From Eshraghiella sp045124255 (GTDB taxonomy: Bacteria; Bacillota; Clostridia; Lachnospirales; Lachnospiraceae): a stretch of 25,804 nucleotides of DNA. Location: NCBI GenBank assembly GCA_045124255.1, contig JBGVLM010000057.1:1-25804 (forward strand). The letters are read 5' to 3'. Below the pieces are notes generated by a model, which had not been told where the DNA came from, ran no database searches, and worked only from the letters and a program-made list of their open reading frames with translations. Within the stretch, counting starts at the first letter, position 1. Every line of letters starts with the position of its first letter. The position numbers and the translations under genes are program-made. Positions 8,741-15,419 of the stretch are shown here, piece by piece.

Positions 8741-9796
8741 TCACTTATTCCAATTATCAAGTTCTGCCTTCAAAGCAGTAATAAGCTCACTCTCCGGAAC
8801 CTTGCGTACAATTACGCCCTTCTTAATCAGCAGTCCTTCGCCGATTCCACCGGCAATTCCGATATCAGCTTCTCTTGCCTCTCCCGGGCCGTTAACAACA
8901 CAGCCCATTACGGCAACCTTTATATCCAAATCATAGCCCTGAACCATCTGCTCAACCTGATTTGCAAGACTGATTAAATCAATTTTTGTTCTTCCGCAGG
9001 TCGGACAGGACACAACCTCTATTCCGCCCTTTCTGAGTCCGAGTGTTCTAAGAATAAGCTTTGCGGAACGTATCTCCTCCACAGGGTCACCGGTTAACGA
9101 TACCCTTATTGTATCTCCGATTCCGTCATGCAGAATAATTCCTAAACCTACTGAAGACTTGATATTGCCTGAATATAATGTGCCTGATTCAGTAATACCG
9201 ACATGCAGCGGATAATTACATTTCTCAGCCAACAGACGGTGCGCGTCAACACACATCAGAACATCTGAGGATTTAATGCTGACCACCAGATTATCATAAC
9301 CAAGCTCCTCGATAATTCTTACTTTATCCAATGCACTCTCGACAATTCCCTCAGCGGTAACTCTGCCGTATTTATCTATGATATCCTTTTCAAGTGAACC
9401 GCTGTTAACACCGACTCTTATTGGAATGTTACGCTCTCTTGCACAGTCAACAACAGCTTTTATTCTATCCTGGCTTCCGATATTGCCCGGATTAATGCGG
9501 ATTTTGTCCGCACCGTTTTCCATTGCAAGAATCGCCATTTTGTAATCAAAATGAATATCCGCAACCAAAGGTATTGAAATATTCTGTTTAATTTCCTTAA
9601 TTGCCCTTCCGGCAGCCTCATTCGGAACAGTACATCTTACAATCTCACAGCCTGCCGCCTCAAGTCTGTGAATCTGCTCGACTGTAGCCTTCACATCCTC
9701 TGTTGCGGTATTAGTCATTGACTGTATTAATATCGGATTGCCTCCGCCGATTACCCTGTCACCGATTTGAATAACCTTTGTATTATCTCTGTGCAT
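8741..9796 (-). CDS. ispG: 4-hydroxy-3-methylbut-2-enyl diphosphate synthase
   Basis: Penultimate enzyme of the DXP isoprenoid pathway. It reductively converts methylerythritol cyclodiphosphate to HMBPP using a 4Fe-4S cluster. The 351-residue length fits the short bacterial form. The N-terminal TIM-barrel motif IQSMTNT is present. The cluster cysteines are in the C-terminal part: the CPTCGRTKID pair and the Cys of GCVVNGPGEARE. The ATG at 9796 has AGGTGA upstream, only 11 bases beyond the rseP stop. dxr of the same pathway is two genes upstream, so this run supplies isoprenoid precursors alongside uppS, which uses them. Confidence 0.97.
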   Translation of the reverse strand: MHRDNTKVIQIGDRVIGGGNPILIQSMTNTATEDVKATVEQIHRLEAAGCEIVRCTVPNEAAGRAIKEIKQNISIPLVADIHFDYKMAILAMENGADKIRINPGNIGSQDRIKAVVDCARERNIPIRVGVNSGSLEKDIIDKYGRVTAEGIVESALDKVRIIEELGYDNLVVSIKSSDVLMCVDAHRLLAEKCNYPLHVGITESGTLYSGNIKSSVGLGIILHDGIGDTIRVSLTGDPVEEIRSAKLILRTLGLRKGGIEVVSCPTCGRTKIDLISLANQVEQMVQGYDLDIKVAVMGCVVNGPGEAREADIGIAGGIGEGLLIKKGVIVRKVPESELITALKAELDNWNK

Positions 9797-9807
9797 TATA
9801 TCACCTG

Positions 9808-11175
9808 CTAAAATAATTTTCTTATATCATTAAACATAATTACAACCATTAGAATCATCAGAAGTACGATTCCGACAAAATGAACCATACCCTCCTTCTC
9901 CCTGGAAATAGGTTTTCCCCTTACTGCCTCGATAAACAGAAACGTCAGTCGTCCGCCGTCAAGTGCAGGAATCGGAAGAAGATTCATTACACCAAGATTG
10001 GCACTAATCATAATCATCCAGTTAAGGAGATTTAAAAATACATAAAATGCCCCGTCAGATTTACTCTCCTCAACCACATCTCCGATGGCTGAAACAATAC
10101 CTACAGGACCTGACATATCATTAACGGTTGCTACGCCCTTAAACAGCAGTCTGAATGAATTAAATACCTGCTTAATCCAGTAGCCTACCTGCTTAAACGA
10201 ATATCCGACAGTCTCCAGAGGTCCGACCTTTAATCTTTCTCCCGAAAGATTAAAGCCATAATCATAATAAGTTGAATGTACTGTTTTTGCCGTAACCTTT
10301 AACGCAACCTCTTCTCCGTCACGTTTTACAACTATATCCATTTCATTACCGTCAGAGGCCTGAATTAAATCAGTAATGTCATTGCCGTTTACAATTTTGG
10401 TTCCGTCAATGCTTACAATTATGTCGCCCTTCTTCAGTCCTCCGGCTTCGGCAGCACTGTCCTCCATTACCTCACTTATCAGTGCGTCCTCAGGATTATA
10501 ATATATACCCATCTGATATACATCCTCATCCACATACTCAGGAATATAGCTAATTACCATTTCCCTGCCATCTCTTTCAATGGTAAGCTCAAGCTCCTTA
10601 TCAGCTTTTATTTTCGTGCCTTCATTGAGGAGAAGATACATACTGTAATCGCCATAAAATGTGGTATCCGCACCATTAATTTCCTTAATTACATCCCCCG
10701 GTTCAAGACCTGCTTCATAAGCAGCAGAATCCTCATCAACGTTGTATACAATACATGGTTCATAACCCACTGTTCCGATTAATACAATGGAAAAAACAAA
10801 AGCCAGCAAAAAGTTAAAAATAGGACCTGCCGCAATAATTGCAATTCTCTTCCATACTGATTTACTGTTAAAAGAACCCTCCGGCTCTGAATTCTCACCT
10901 TCACCTACGGTCTGGGATGAGCCTTCCTCCTTCGTTGACTCAGTACTCGGTAATACATCCTCATCCTCACCGAGCATCTGACATGAACCACCGAACAAAA
11001 ACAGTTTAAGACTGTACATAGTTCCGTTTTTTGTAAATTTGAGTATTCTCGGTCCCATACCAAGAGAAAATTCCTTAACAACAACTCCGCTTGCCTTGGC
11101 AACGATAAAATGACCAAATTCATGAATCATTATTACAATACTTAAAACCAAAAAAGCTAAAATATACTTCAACAT
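9808..11175 (-). CDS. rseP: Site-2 (RseP/RasP-type) intramembrane zinc metalloprotease
   Basis: A 455-residue membrane protease of the S2P family that cuts transmembrane segments of anti-sigma factors and signal-peptide remnants. The first membrane helix carries HEFGH (H18, E19, H22). The third zinc ligand is in NLLPIPALDGG (D406). A further helix follows the WKR at about residues 112-114, and one lies at the C-terminus. Two PDZ domains sit between (about 140-230 and 230-310; AGLEPGDVIKEI and AGGLKKGDIIVSI). Unusual is an acidic, Ser/Glu-rich insert of about 30 residues (about 72-103) after the first helix region. ATG at 11175 has GAGGTG and starts one base after the dxr stop. Bacillus uses the name rasP. 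Confidence 0.94.
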   Translation of the reverse strand: MLKYILAFLVLSIVIMIHEFGHFIVAKASGVVVKEFSLGMGPRILKFTKNGTMYSLKLFLFGGSCQMLGEDEDVLPSTESTKEEGSSQTVGEGENSEPEGSFNSKSVWKRIAIIAAGPIFNFLLAFVFSIVLIGTVGYEPCIVYNVDEDSAAYEAGLEPGDVIKEINGADTTFYGDYSMYLLLNEGTKIKADKELELTIERDGREMVISYIPEYVDEDVYQMGIYYNPEDALISEVMEDSAAEAGGLKKGDIIVSIDGTKIVNGNDITDLIQASDGNEMDIVVKRDGEEVALKVTAKTVHSTYYDYGFNLSGERLKVGPLETVGYSFKQVGYWIKQVFNSFRLLFKGVATVNDMSGPVGIVSAIGDVVEESKSDGAFYVFLNLLNWMIMISANLGVMNLLPIPALDGGRLTFLFIEAVRGKPISREKEGMVHFVGIVLLMILMVVIMFNDIRKLF

Positions 11176-11176
11176 A

Positions 11177-12313
11177 TTAACACCTCAATAATTCATAAAC
11201 AGACTGTTCAGTATCAAGAATCTGCTGCACATTCGGATTATCTATATATTGTATGCTGTTCATTGAACGTTCAATCATATCAATAATATCAAGATAAGCG
11301 ATTTTACCATTAATAAACTGTGCAACCGCAAATTCATTAGCGGCATTAAAGATTGTCGGCAGATTGCCGCCTTTTCTTCCTGCCTCATACGCAAGTGCCA
11401 AACCTCTGAAATTCTCCATATCCGGTGCTTCAAACGTAATCTGTGAAAGCTTTGCAAAATCAAGTCTCTCACTCTGCATGGTACGTCTTTTTGGATAAAA
11501 CAGTGCATACTGAATCGGCAGTCTCATATCAGGACAGCCAAGCTGTGCAATAATACTTCCGTCAATAAACTGTACCATTGAATGAATAATACTCTGCGGC
11601 TGAACAACAACCGTCACATCATCAATATCAACATTAAAAAGCCATTTAGCCTCTATTACTTCCAATCCTTTATTAACCATTGTTGAGGAATCAATAGTTA
11701 TTTTTCTTCCCATTGCCCAGTTCGGGTGCCTGAGAGTGTCCTCCAATCTGACATTTTTCATAAATTCCCTGTCTCTTCCTCTGAACGGACCGCCTGAGGC
11801 TGTTAAAAGGATTTTCTCAATTGTATCAGGATTCTCACCATTCAATGACTGGAAAATCGCACTGTGTTCACTGTCAACCGGAAGAATTGAAACATTATAT
11901 TCCTTTGCTAACGGCATTATAATATGTCCTGCCGTAACCAATGTCTCCTTATTGGCAAGTGCAATGTCATGCCCTGTTTTAATAGCCTCAATTGTAGGTA
12001 TTATTCCCATCATTCCGACAATTGCCGTTACAACGATATCTGTATCCTCCATCGTGGCAACCCTGCACAAGCCCTCCATGCCATAGCATACCTCATATTC
12101 CAAATCATTTGTAAGCAGTCTAAGCTCTGAAATTGACTTCTCCTCTGCTACGCAAACAAGCTTTGGACAGAACTCCCTAATCTGCTCTGCCAAAGCTTTA
12201 ATATTACGTCCGGCGGCAATCGCCGTAACACAAATATCCCTGTTATGTCTGACTACGTCCAACGTCTGAGTTCCAATGGAACCCGTTGAACCCAAAATTG
12301 ATATTTTCTTCAT
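11177..12313 (-). CDS. dxr: 1-deoxy-D-xylulose 5-phosphate reductoisomerase
   Basis: Second enzyme of the DXP pathway. It rearranges and reduces deoxyxylulose 5-phosphate to methylerythritol 4-phosphate with NADPH and a divalent metal. The N-terminal nucleotide-binding loop is GSTGSIGTQTLDV (8-20). ANKETLVTAG is intact, as is the metal and substrate site PVDSEHSAIFQ (residues about 145-155). The flexible-loop region HPNWAMGRKITIDSSTM is also intact. Length (378) is normal. The start ATG at 12313 has only a modest AAGG, which overlaps the cdsA stop, so coupling to cdsA probably drives initiation. The gene is also called ispC. Confidence 0.97.
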   Translation of the reverse strand: MKKISILGSTGSIGTQTLDVVRHNRDICVTAIAAGRNIKALAEQIREFCPKLVCVAEEKSISELRLLTNDLEYEVCYGMEGLCRVATMEDTDIVVTAIVGMMGIIPTIEAIKTGHDIALANKETLVTAGHIIMPLAKEYNVSILPVDSEHSAIFQSLNGENPDTIEKILLTASGGPFRGRDREFMKNVRLEDTLRHPNWAMGRKITIDSSTMVNKGLEVIEAKWLFNVDIDDVTVVVQPQSIIHSMVQFIDGSIIAQLGCPDMRLPIQYALFYPKRRTMQSERLDFAKLSQITFEAPDMENFRGLALAYEAGRKGGNLPTIFNAANEFAVAQFINGKIAYLDIIDMIERSMNSIQYIDNPNVQQILDTEQSVYELLRC

Positions 12314-12322
12314 ATTTAAACC

Positions 12323-13117
12323 TTATTTAATAATTAATTTTGCAACATAAAATACAATCGGTGCAACAAAAATCATGCTGTCAAATCTGTCCAGTATTCC
12401 ACCATGTCCCGGAATCAGCTTACCATAATCCTTAACATCATAATTACGTTTAATCGCTGACGCAGCCAAATCACCAAATATTGAAATAACTGCACCGATT
12501 CCGCAGATAACTGCAAAAGGACCTGCCACAGATTTATTTATGAAATGACCCAGAATCAGTCCATATATGCAGCCGATTAAAGCTGAACCAAGAACACCGC
12601 CAACTGCACCCTCAATGGATTTCTTAGGGCTTAAAACAGGCGCCATCTTATGCTTTCCGATTGCACTTCCGACAAAATATGCACAGGTATCTGCAATCCA
12701 TGAGCAGACAAACAAAAGAATAAAAATAAATATTCCGTTATCGAGCATTCTTATTCTGTACAAAAAAGAAATCGGCATTGCCACATAGAAAATTCCGAGA
12801 AATGTCATTGCCGCCTGCTTGGCCGTGATATTCTTAAAGCACAGGACGTAGGTTGCCATAATTGCTATAACAGCAATAACGCAAAAAGCATTCATCAAAT
12901 CCAATCTGTTGAACCATACCATTGCATAATATGCTGCGGCTAATACATATCCAACGATTCCGATTGCCCTTTTGTGAACATTCGCCACACGATATAATTC
13001 CATCATTCCCACTGAGGTAATAAACACTGCAAGAATGAACATGGGAATTCTTCCTCCGATAACTGCACCTGCCAATATTATGGTAAGAACAATTGCGCTA
13101 ATTACTCGTACTAACAT
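12323..13117 (-). CDS. cdsA: Phosphatidate cytidylyltransferase (CDP-diglyceride synthase)
   Basis: An integral membrane enzyme making CDP-diacylglycerol from phosphatidate and CTP, the branch point for anionic phospholipids. It is 264 residues with about eight hydrophobic helices. The C-terminal family signature is complete: SAIKRNYDVKDYGKLIPGHG followed by GILDRFDS. The open frame continues back to 13180 inside uppS, but AAGGAGG at 13124-13130 points to the paired ATGs at 13120 and 13117. The second gives the more usual 6-base spacing; a start 3 bases earlier is possible. The first 20 bases overlap the 3' end of uppS, indicating translational coupling. Confidence 0.95.
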   Translation of the reverse strand: MLVRVISAIVLTIILAGAVIGGRIPMFILAVFITSVGMMELYRVANVHKRAIGIVGYVLAAAYYAMVWFNRLDLMNAFCVIAVIAIMATYVLCFKNITAKQAAMTFLGIFYVAMPISFLYRIRMLDNGIFIFILLFVCSWIADTCAYFVGSAIGKHKMAPVLSPKKSIEGAVGGVLGSALIGCIYGLILGHFINKSVAGPFAVICGIGAVISIFGDLAASAIKRNYDVKDYGKLIPGHGGILDRFDSMIFVAPIVFYVAKLIIK

Positions 13118-13853
13118 CATTATCCTCCTTAACACCACCAAACCGTCTGTCGCGTCCGTTATAACGCTCAACCGCTTCAATTAATGCAGCTTTACAAAAA
13201 TCAGGCCATAATATCTCCGGAAAATCGAACTCTGAGTATGCACACTGCCATAACAGGAAATTTGAAATTCTTGTTTCTCCGCTTGTTCTGATAATCAAAT
13301 CAGGATCAGGAACTCCTGCCGTATCAAGATATGAGGCAAACATCTGCTCATCAATATCCTGCGGTGCAACCTTTCCTGCTGCAACATCCTCCGCCAGCTT
13401 ACGCATGGAACGAATCATCTCATCCCTGCCGCCATAATTAAGGGCAACCTGAAAAACAAGTCCCGTATTATTAACGGTAGCCCGCTCAAGCTCATCAATG
13501 CTCTTAAGGATATCATCATCAAGTCCGTCCCTTCTTCCGATTATCCTGACCTTCATATTATTCTTATTAGCTCTTTTTATACAATCCTTCAAATAATTAC
13601 GGAGGATTTTCATCAGTCCGTCCACTTCCATTTTGGAGCGTTTCCAGTTCTCTGTAGAAAAAACATAAACCGTAAGATATTTTATTCCAATTGAATCTGC
13701 ATCATCACAAATCTGTTCAAGCACCTTGCTGCCCTGAACATGGCCAAAATTACGCGGCATGTGCTTTTTCTTCGCCCATCTTCCATTCCCATCAAGAATA
13801 ATGCCAACATGGCACGGAACATTCAGTCCCAGACTTTCATTATAAATATCCAT
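13098..13853 (-). CDS. uppS: Undecaprenyl diphosphate synthase (cis-prenyltransferase)
   Basis: Makes the C55 lipid carrier for peptidoglycan and wall polymers by condensing isopentenyl diphosphates onto farnesyl diphosphate. The 251-residue protein shows the cis-prenyltransferase hallmark LDGNGRWAKKK (catalytic D21), followed by GHVQGSKVL. TVYVFSTENWKR and the C-terminal DLIIRTSGETRISNFLLWQ, which carries the conserved Arg/Ser pyrophosphate contacts, are also present. ATG at 13853 is preceded by AAAGGA. It is separated from frr by 66 bases containing a hairpin at 13881-13903. Its substrate supply (dxr, ispG) is encoded just downstream in the same run. Confidence 0.97.
   Translation of the reverse strand: MDIYNESLGLNVPCHVGIILDGNGRWAKKKHMPRNFGHVQGSKVLEQICDDADSIGIKYLTVYVFSTENWKRSKMEVDGLMKILRNYLKDCIKRANKNNMKVRIIGRRDGLDDDILKSIDELERATVNNTGLVFQVALNYGGRDEMIRSMRKLAEDVAAGKVAPQDIDEQMFASYLDTAGVPDPDLIIRTSGETRISNFLLWQCAYSEFDFPEILWPDFCKAALIEAVERYNGRDRRFGGVKEDNDVSTSN
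13124..13130 (-). promoter_or_regulatory. cdsA ribosome binding site inside uppS
   Basis: AAGGAGG on the minus strand within the last codons of uppS. It is 3 bases before ATG 13120 and 6 before ATG 13117, which decides the cdsA start against the longer open frame. Confidence 0.8.
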
Positions 13854-13880
13854 ACAAAAAATCCTTTAATTATAAAGATA

Positions 13881-13903
13881 AGAAACACATTAACTGTGTT
13901 TCT
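13881..13903 (-). terminator. Hairpin between frr and uppS, possible partial terminator or processing site
   Basis: On the minus strand AGAAACACA and TGTGTTTCT form a perfect 9-pair stem with a 5-base loop, 17 bases past the frr stop. The following sequence (TATCTTTATAA) is T-rich but lacks a continuous T-run, so it would be at best a leaky terminator. It may lower uppS and downstream expression relative to pyrH-frr. Confidence 0.5.
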
Positions 13904-13919
13904 CAATCTCCTGTTATTC

Positions 13920-14471
13920 TTAAACTGTCATTATTTCCTTTGATTTAGCTTCAATAGCCTTATCAACCTCGGCAATATACTTATCTGTTAATTTCTGAAT
14001 CTGATCCTCAGCCTTCTTAACCTCATCCTCAGACATATCGTTAGCCTTGCTGTTCTTCTTAATTGCATCGTTAGCATCACGTCTGATGTTTCTGATTGCG
14101 ACCTTGGCATTCTCGCCCTTCTTCTTGATGTCCTTAACCAATTCCTTACGTCTGTCCTCAGTAAGTTCCGGGAATACAAGGCGGATTACTTTACCGTCAT
14201 TAGTAGGTGTAAGTCCCAAATCAGATACAAGAATTGCCTTCTCAATCTCTTTAAGGAGACTTGGCTCCCATGGCTGAATCTGAATCATTCTTGCCTCAGG
14301 AACTGATACATTCGCAACCTGCTGGAAAGGTGTAGGCGTACCATAATAATCAACTCTTAATTTGTCAAGAATATGCGGATTAGCTCTTCCTGCCCTGATT
14401 GTAGCCAGATCTGCTGATAATGCATCACATGATTTTACCATTTTGTCTTCAAATACTTTAATCTCTTCCAT
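13920..14471 (-). CDS. frr: Ribosome recycling factor
   Basis: Splits post-termination ribosomes together with EF-G. It is 183 residues, close to the usual 185. Family features are SADLATIRAGRANPHILDKL near the N-terminus, YYGTPTPFQQVANVSVPEAR (start of the second domain), and the charged helix with RRKELVKDIKKKGENAKVAI leading to a final long helix. The open frame extends to a TTG at 14483. Those extra codons are in fact the Shine-Dalgarno (GGAGG at 14477-14481), so the ATG at 14471 (MEEIKVFEDK) is the start. Placement directly after pyrH is the standard bacterial arrangement. Confidence 0.97.
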   Translation of the reverse strand: MEEIKVFEDKMVKSCDALSADLATIRAGRANPHILDKLRVDYYGTPTPFQQVANVSVPEARMIQIQPWEPSLLKEIEKAILVSDLGLTPTNDGKVIRLVFPELTEDRRKELVKDIKKKGENAKVAIRNIRRDANDAIKKNSKANDMSEDEVKKAEDQIQKLTDKYIAEVDKAIEAKSKEIMTV

Positions 14472-14476
14472 GTCGT

Positions 14477-14481
14477 CCTCC
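14477..14481 (-). promoter_or_regulatory. frr ribosome binding site that fixes the start
   Basis: GGAGG on the minus strand, 5 bases before the ATG at 14471. An upstream in-frame TTG at 14481-14483 overlaps this site and is not a credible start. Confidence 0.85.
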
Positions 14482-14485
14482 AATA

Positions 14486-15187
14486 TTATACGGTAACCTT
14501 TGTACCGTTAAATTTACCATAATAAGTATTAATAATGCTGTCCTGTTCATTAAGTCCAAATACAACAAGAGGCATTTTATTCTCCATACACATAACTGAC
14601 GCAGTCATATCAATGACTGCAAGCTTCTTACTGATGACCTCTTCAATGCTTACTTCATCATATTTCTTAGCATCCGGATTGGTCTTAGGGTCACTGTCAT
14701 ATACACCGTCAATCGCCTTTGCAAGGTAGATTGCGTCAACATCCATCTCAATTGCACGAAGAACAATTCCTGTATCTGTTGAGAAATAAGGATGTCCTGT
14801 TCCGCCTGCAAAGAATACTACCATTCCCTTGCCAAAATACTTATTGGCTCTGTCCTTTGAAAAAAGCTTGGTCATTGAGCCGCATTCAAATGGAGTAAGA
14901 ATCGCCGTCTTAAGTCCTACTGAACGGAAAATTTCAGAAACATAAATACAGTTCATAATTGTCGCAAGCATTCCAATCTGGTCAGCCTTTGTTCTGTCCA
15001 TATTTTCACTTGTTCTTCCTCTCCAGAAATTGCCGCCTCCGATTACGACACCTACCTCGGCACCGCTGTCATGAATAACCTTAACCTGTCTTGCAATTTC
15101 AACAACTGTTGCTTCATCAAAGCCTGTTTTCTTATCGCCTGCCAGTGCTTCGCCACTGAGCTTGAGCATTATTCTCTTCTCTTTCAT
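14486..15187 (-). CDS. pyrH: UMP kinase
   Basis: Bacterial-type UMP kinase (amino-acid-kinase fold), phosphorylating UMP to UDP; usually a hexamer regulated by GTP and UTP. The 233-residue protein has the N-terminal phosphate loop KLSGEALAG, the substrate loop GGGNFWRG, and KADQIGMLATIMN. The nucleotide-site segment FFAGGTGHPYFSTDT and DGVYDSDPKTNP follow. ATG at 15187 has AGGAGA upstream. It is the first gene of the long minus-strand run, behind its own promoter (15280-15308), with a leader of about 85 bases. rpsB and tsf, common upstream neighbours, are replaced by a divergent ABC transporter gene. Confidence 0.97.
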   Translation of the reverse strand: MKEKRIMLKLSGEALAGDKKTGFDEATVVEIARQVKVIHDSGAEVGVVIGGGNFWRGRTSENMDRTKADQIGMLATIMNCIYVSEIFRSVGLKTAILTPFECGSMTKLFSKDRANKYFGKGMVVFFAGGTGHPYFSTDTGIVLRAIEMDVDAIYLAKAIDGVYDSDPKTNPDAKKYDEVSIEEVISKKLAVIDMTASVMCMENKMPLVVFGLNEQDSIINTYYGKFNGTKVTV

Positions 15188-15279
15188 TATCTGTTCTCCT
15201 ATGGATTTATTTATCTTCGAAAAATTTCTTTGGATTATTATCCGATCTCATAAAACTCCGTTAAACGTAATTCCATAAT

Positions 15280-15308
15280 AGTATATCACAACTATTTTAA
15301 TATTTGAA
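15280..15308 (-). promoter_or_regulatory. Promoter of the pyrH operon
   Basis: On the minus strand an extended -10, TGATATACT (hexamer TATACT at 15280-15285), lies 17 bases from TTCAAA (15303-15308). The predicted start, near 15273, leaves a leader of about 85 bases with only weak possible structure. No other good promoter is visible between this gene and the divergent transporter. Confidence 0.65.
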
Positions 15309-15347
15309 GTTTTATTTTAATTTTATAAATTGTTTATTTTTTAACTA

Positions 15348-15375
15348 TTTACTTATTTTTATCTTGTGGTAAAAT
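15348..15375 (+). promoter_or_regulatory. Promoter of the ABC transporter gene
   Basis: On the plus strand TGGTAAAAT is an extended -10 (TAAAAT at 15370-15375), with TTTACT (15348-15353) 16 bases upstream. Transcription would start near 15382, giving a leader of about 38 bases with AAAGGAGA. The -10 lies inside the longer open frame, which argues for the ATG at 15420 as the true start. Confidence 0.65.
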
Positions 15376-15419
15376 TAAAAGCTGAAATTAAAAAAAGGGA
15401 ATCTCAAAGGAGAACACAA

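Noticed and set aside
8716..8760. Longer polC N-terminus starting inside ispG
   Set aside because: No ribosome site precedes the upstream ATG, and GAGGG before the ATG at 8715 together with the typical MEEKKFFETF start favours the shorter form.
15188..15273. Regulatory RNA structure in the pyrH leader
   Set aside because: Only short pairings (TATGGA with TCCATA, GGAT with ATCC) are visible; no terminator/antiterminator pair or known riboswitch core.
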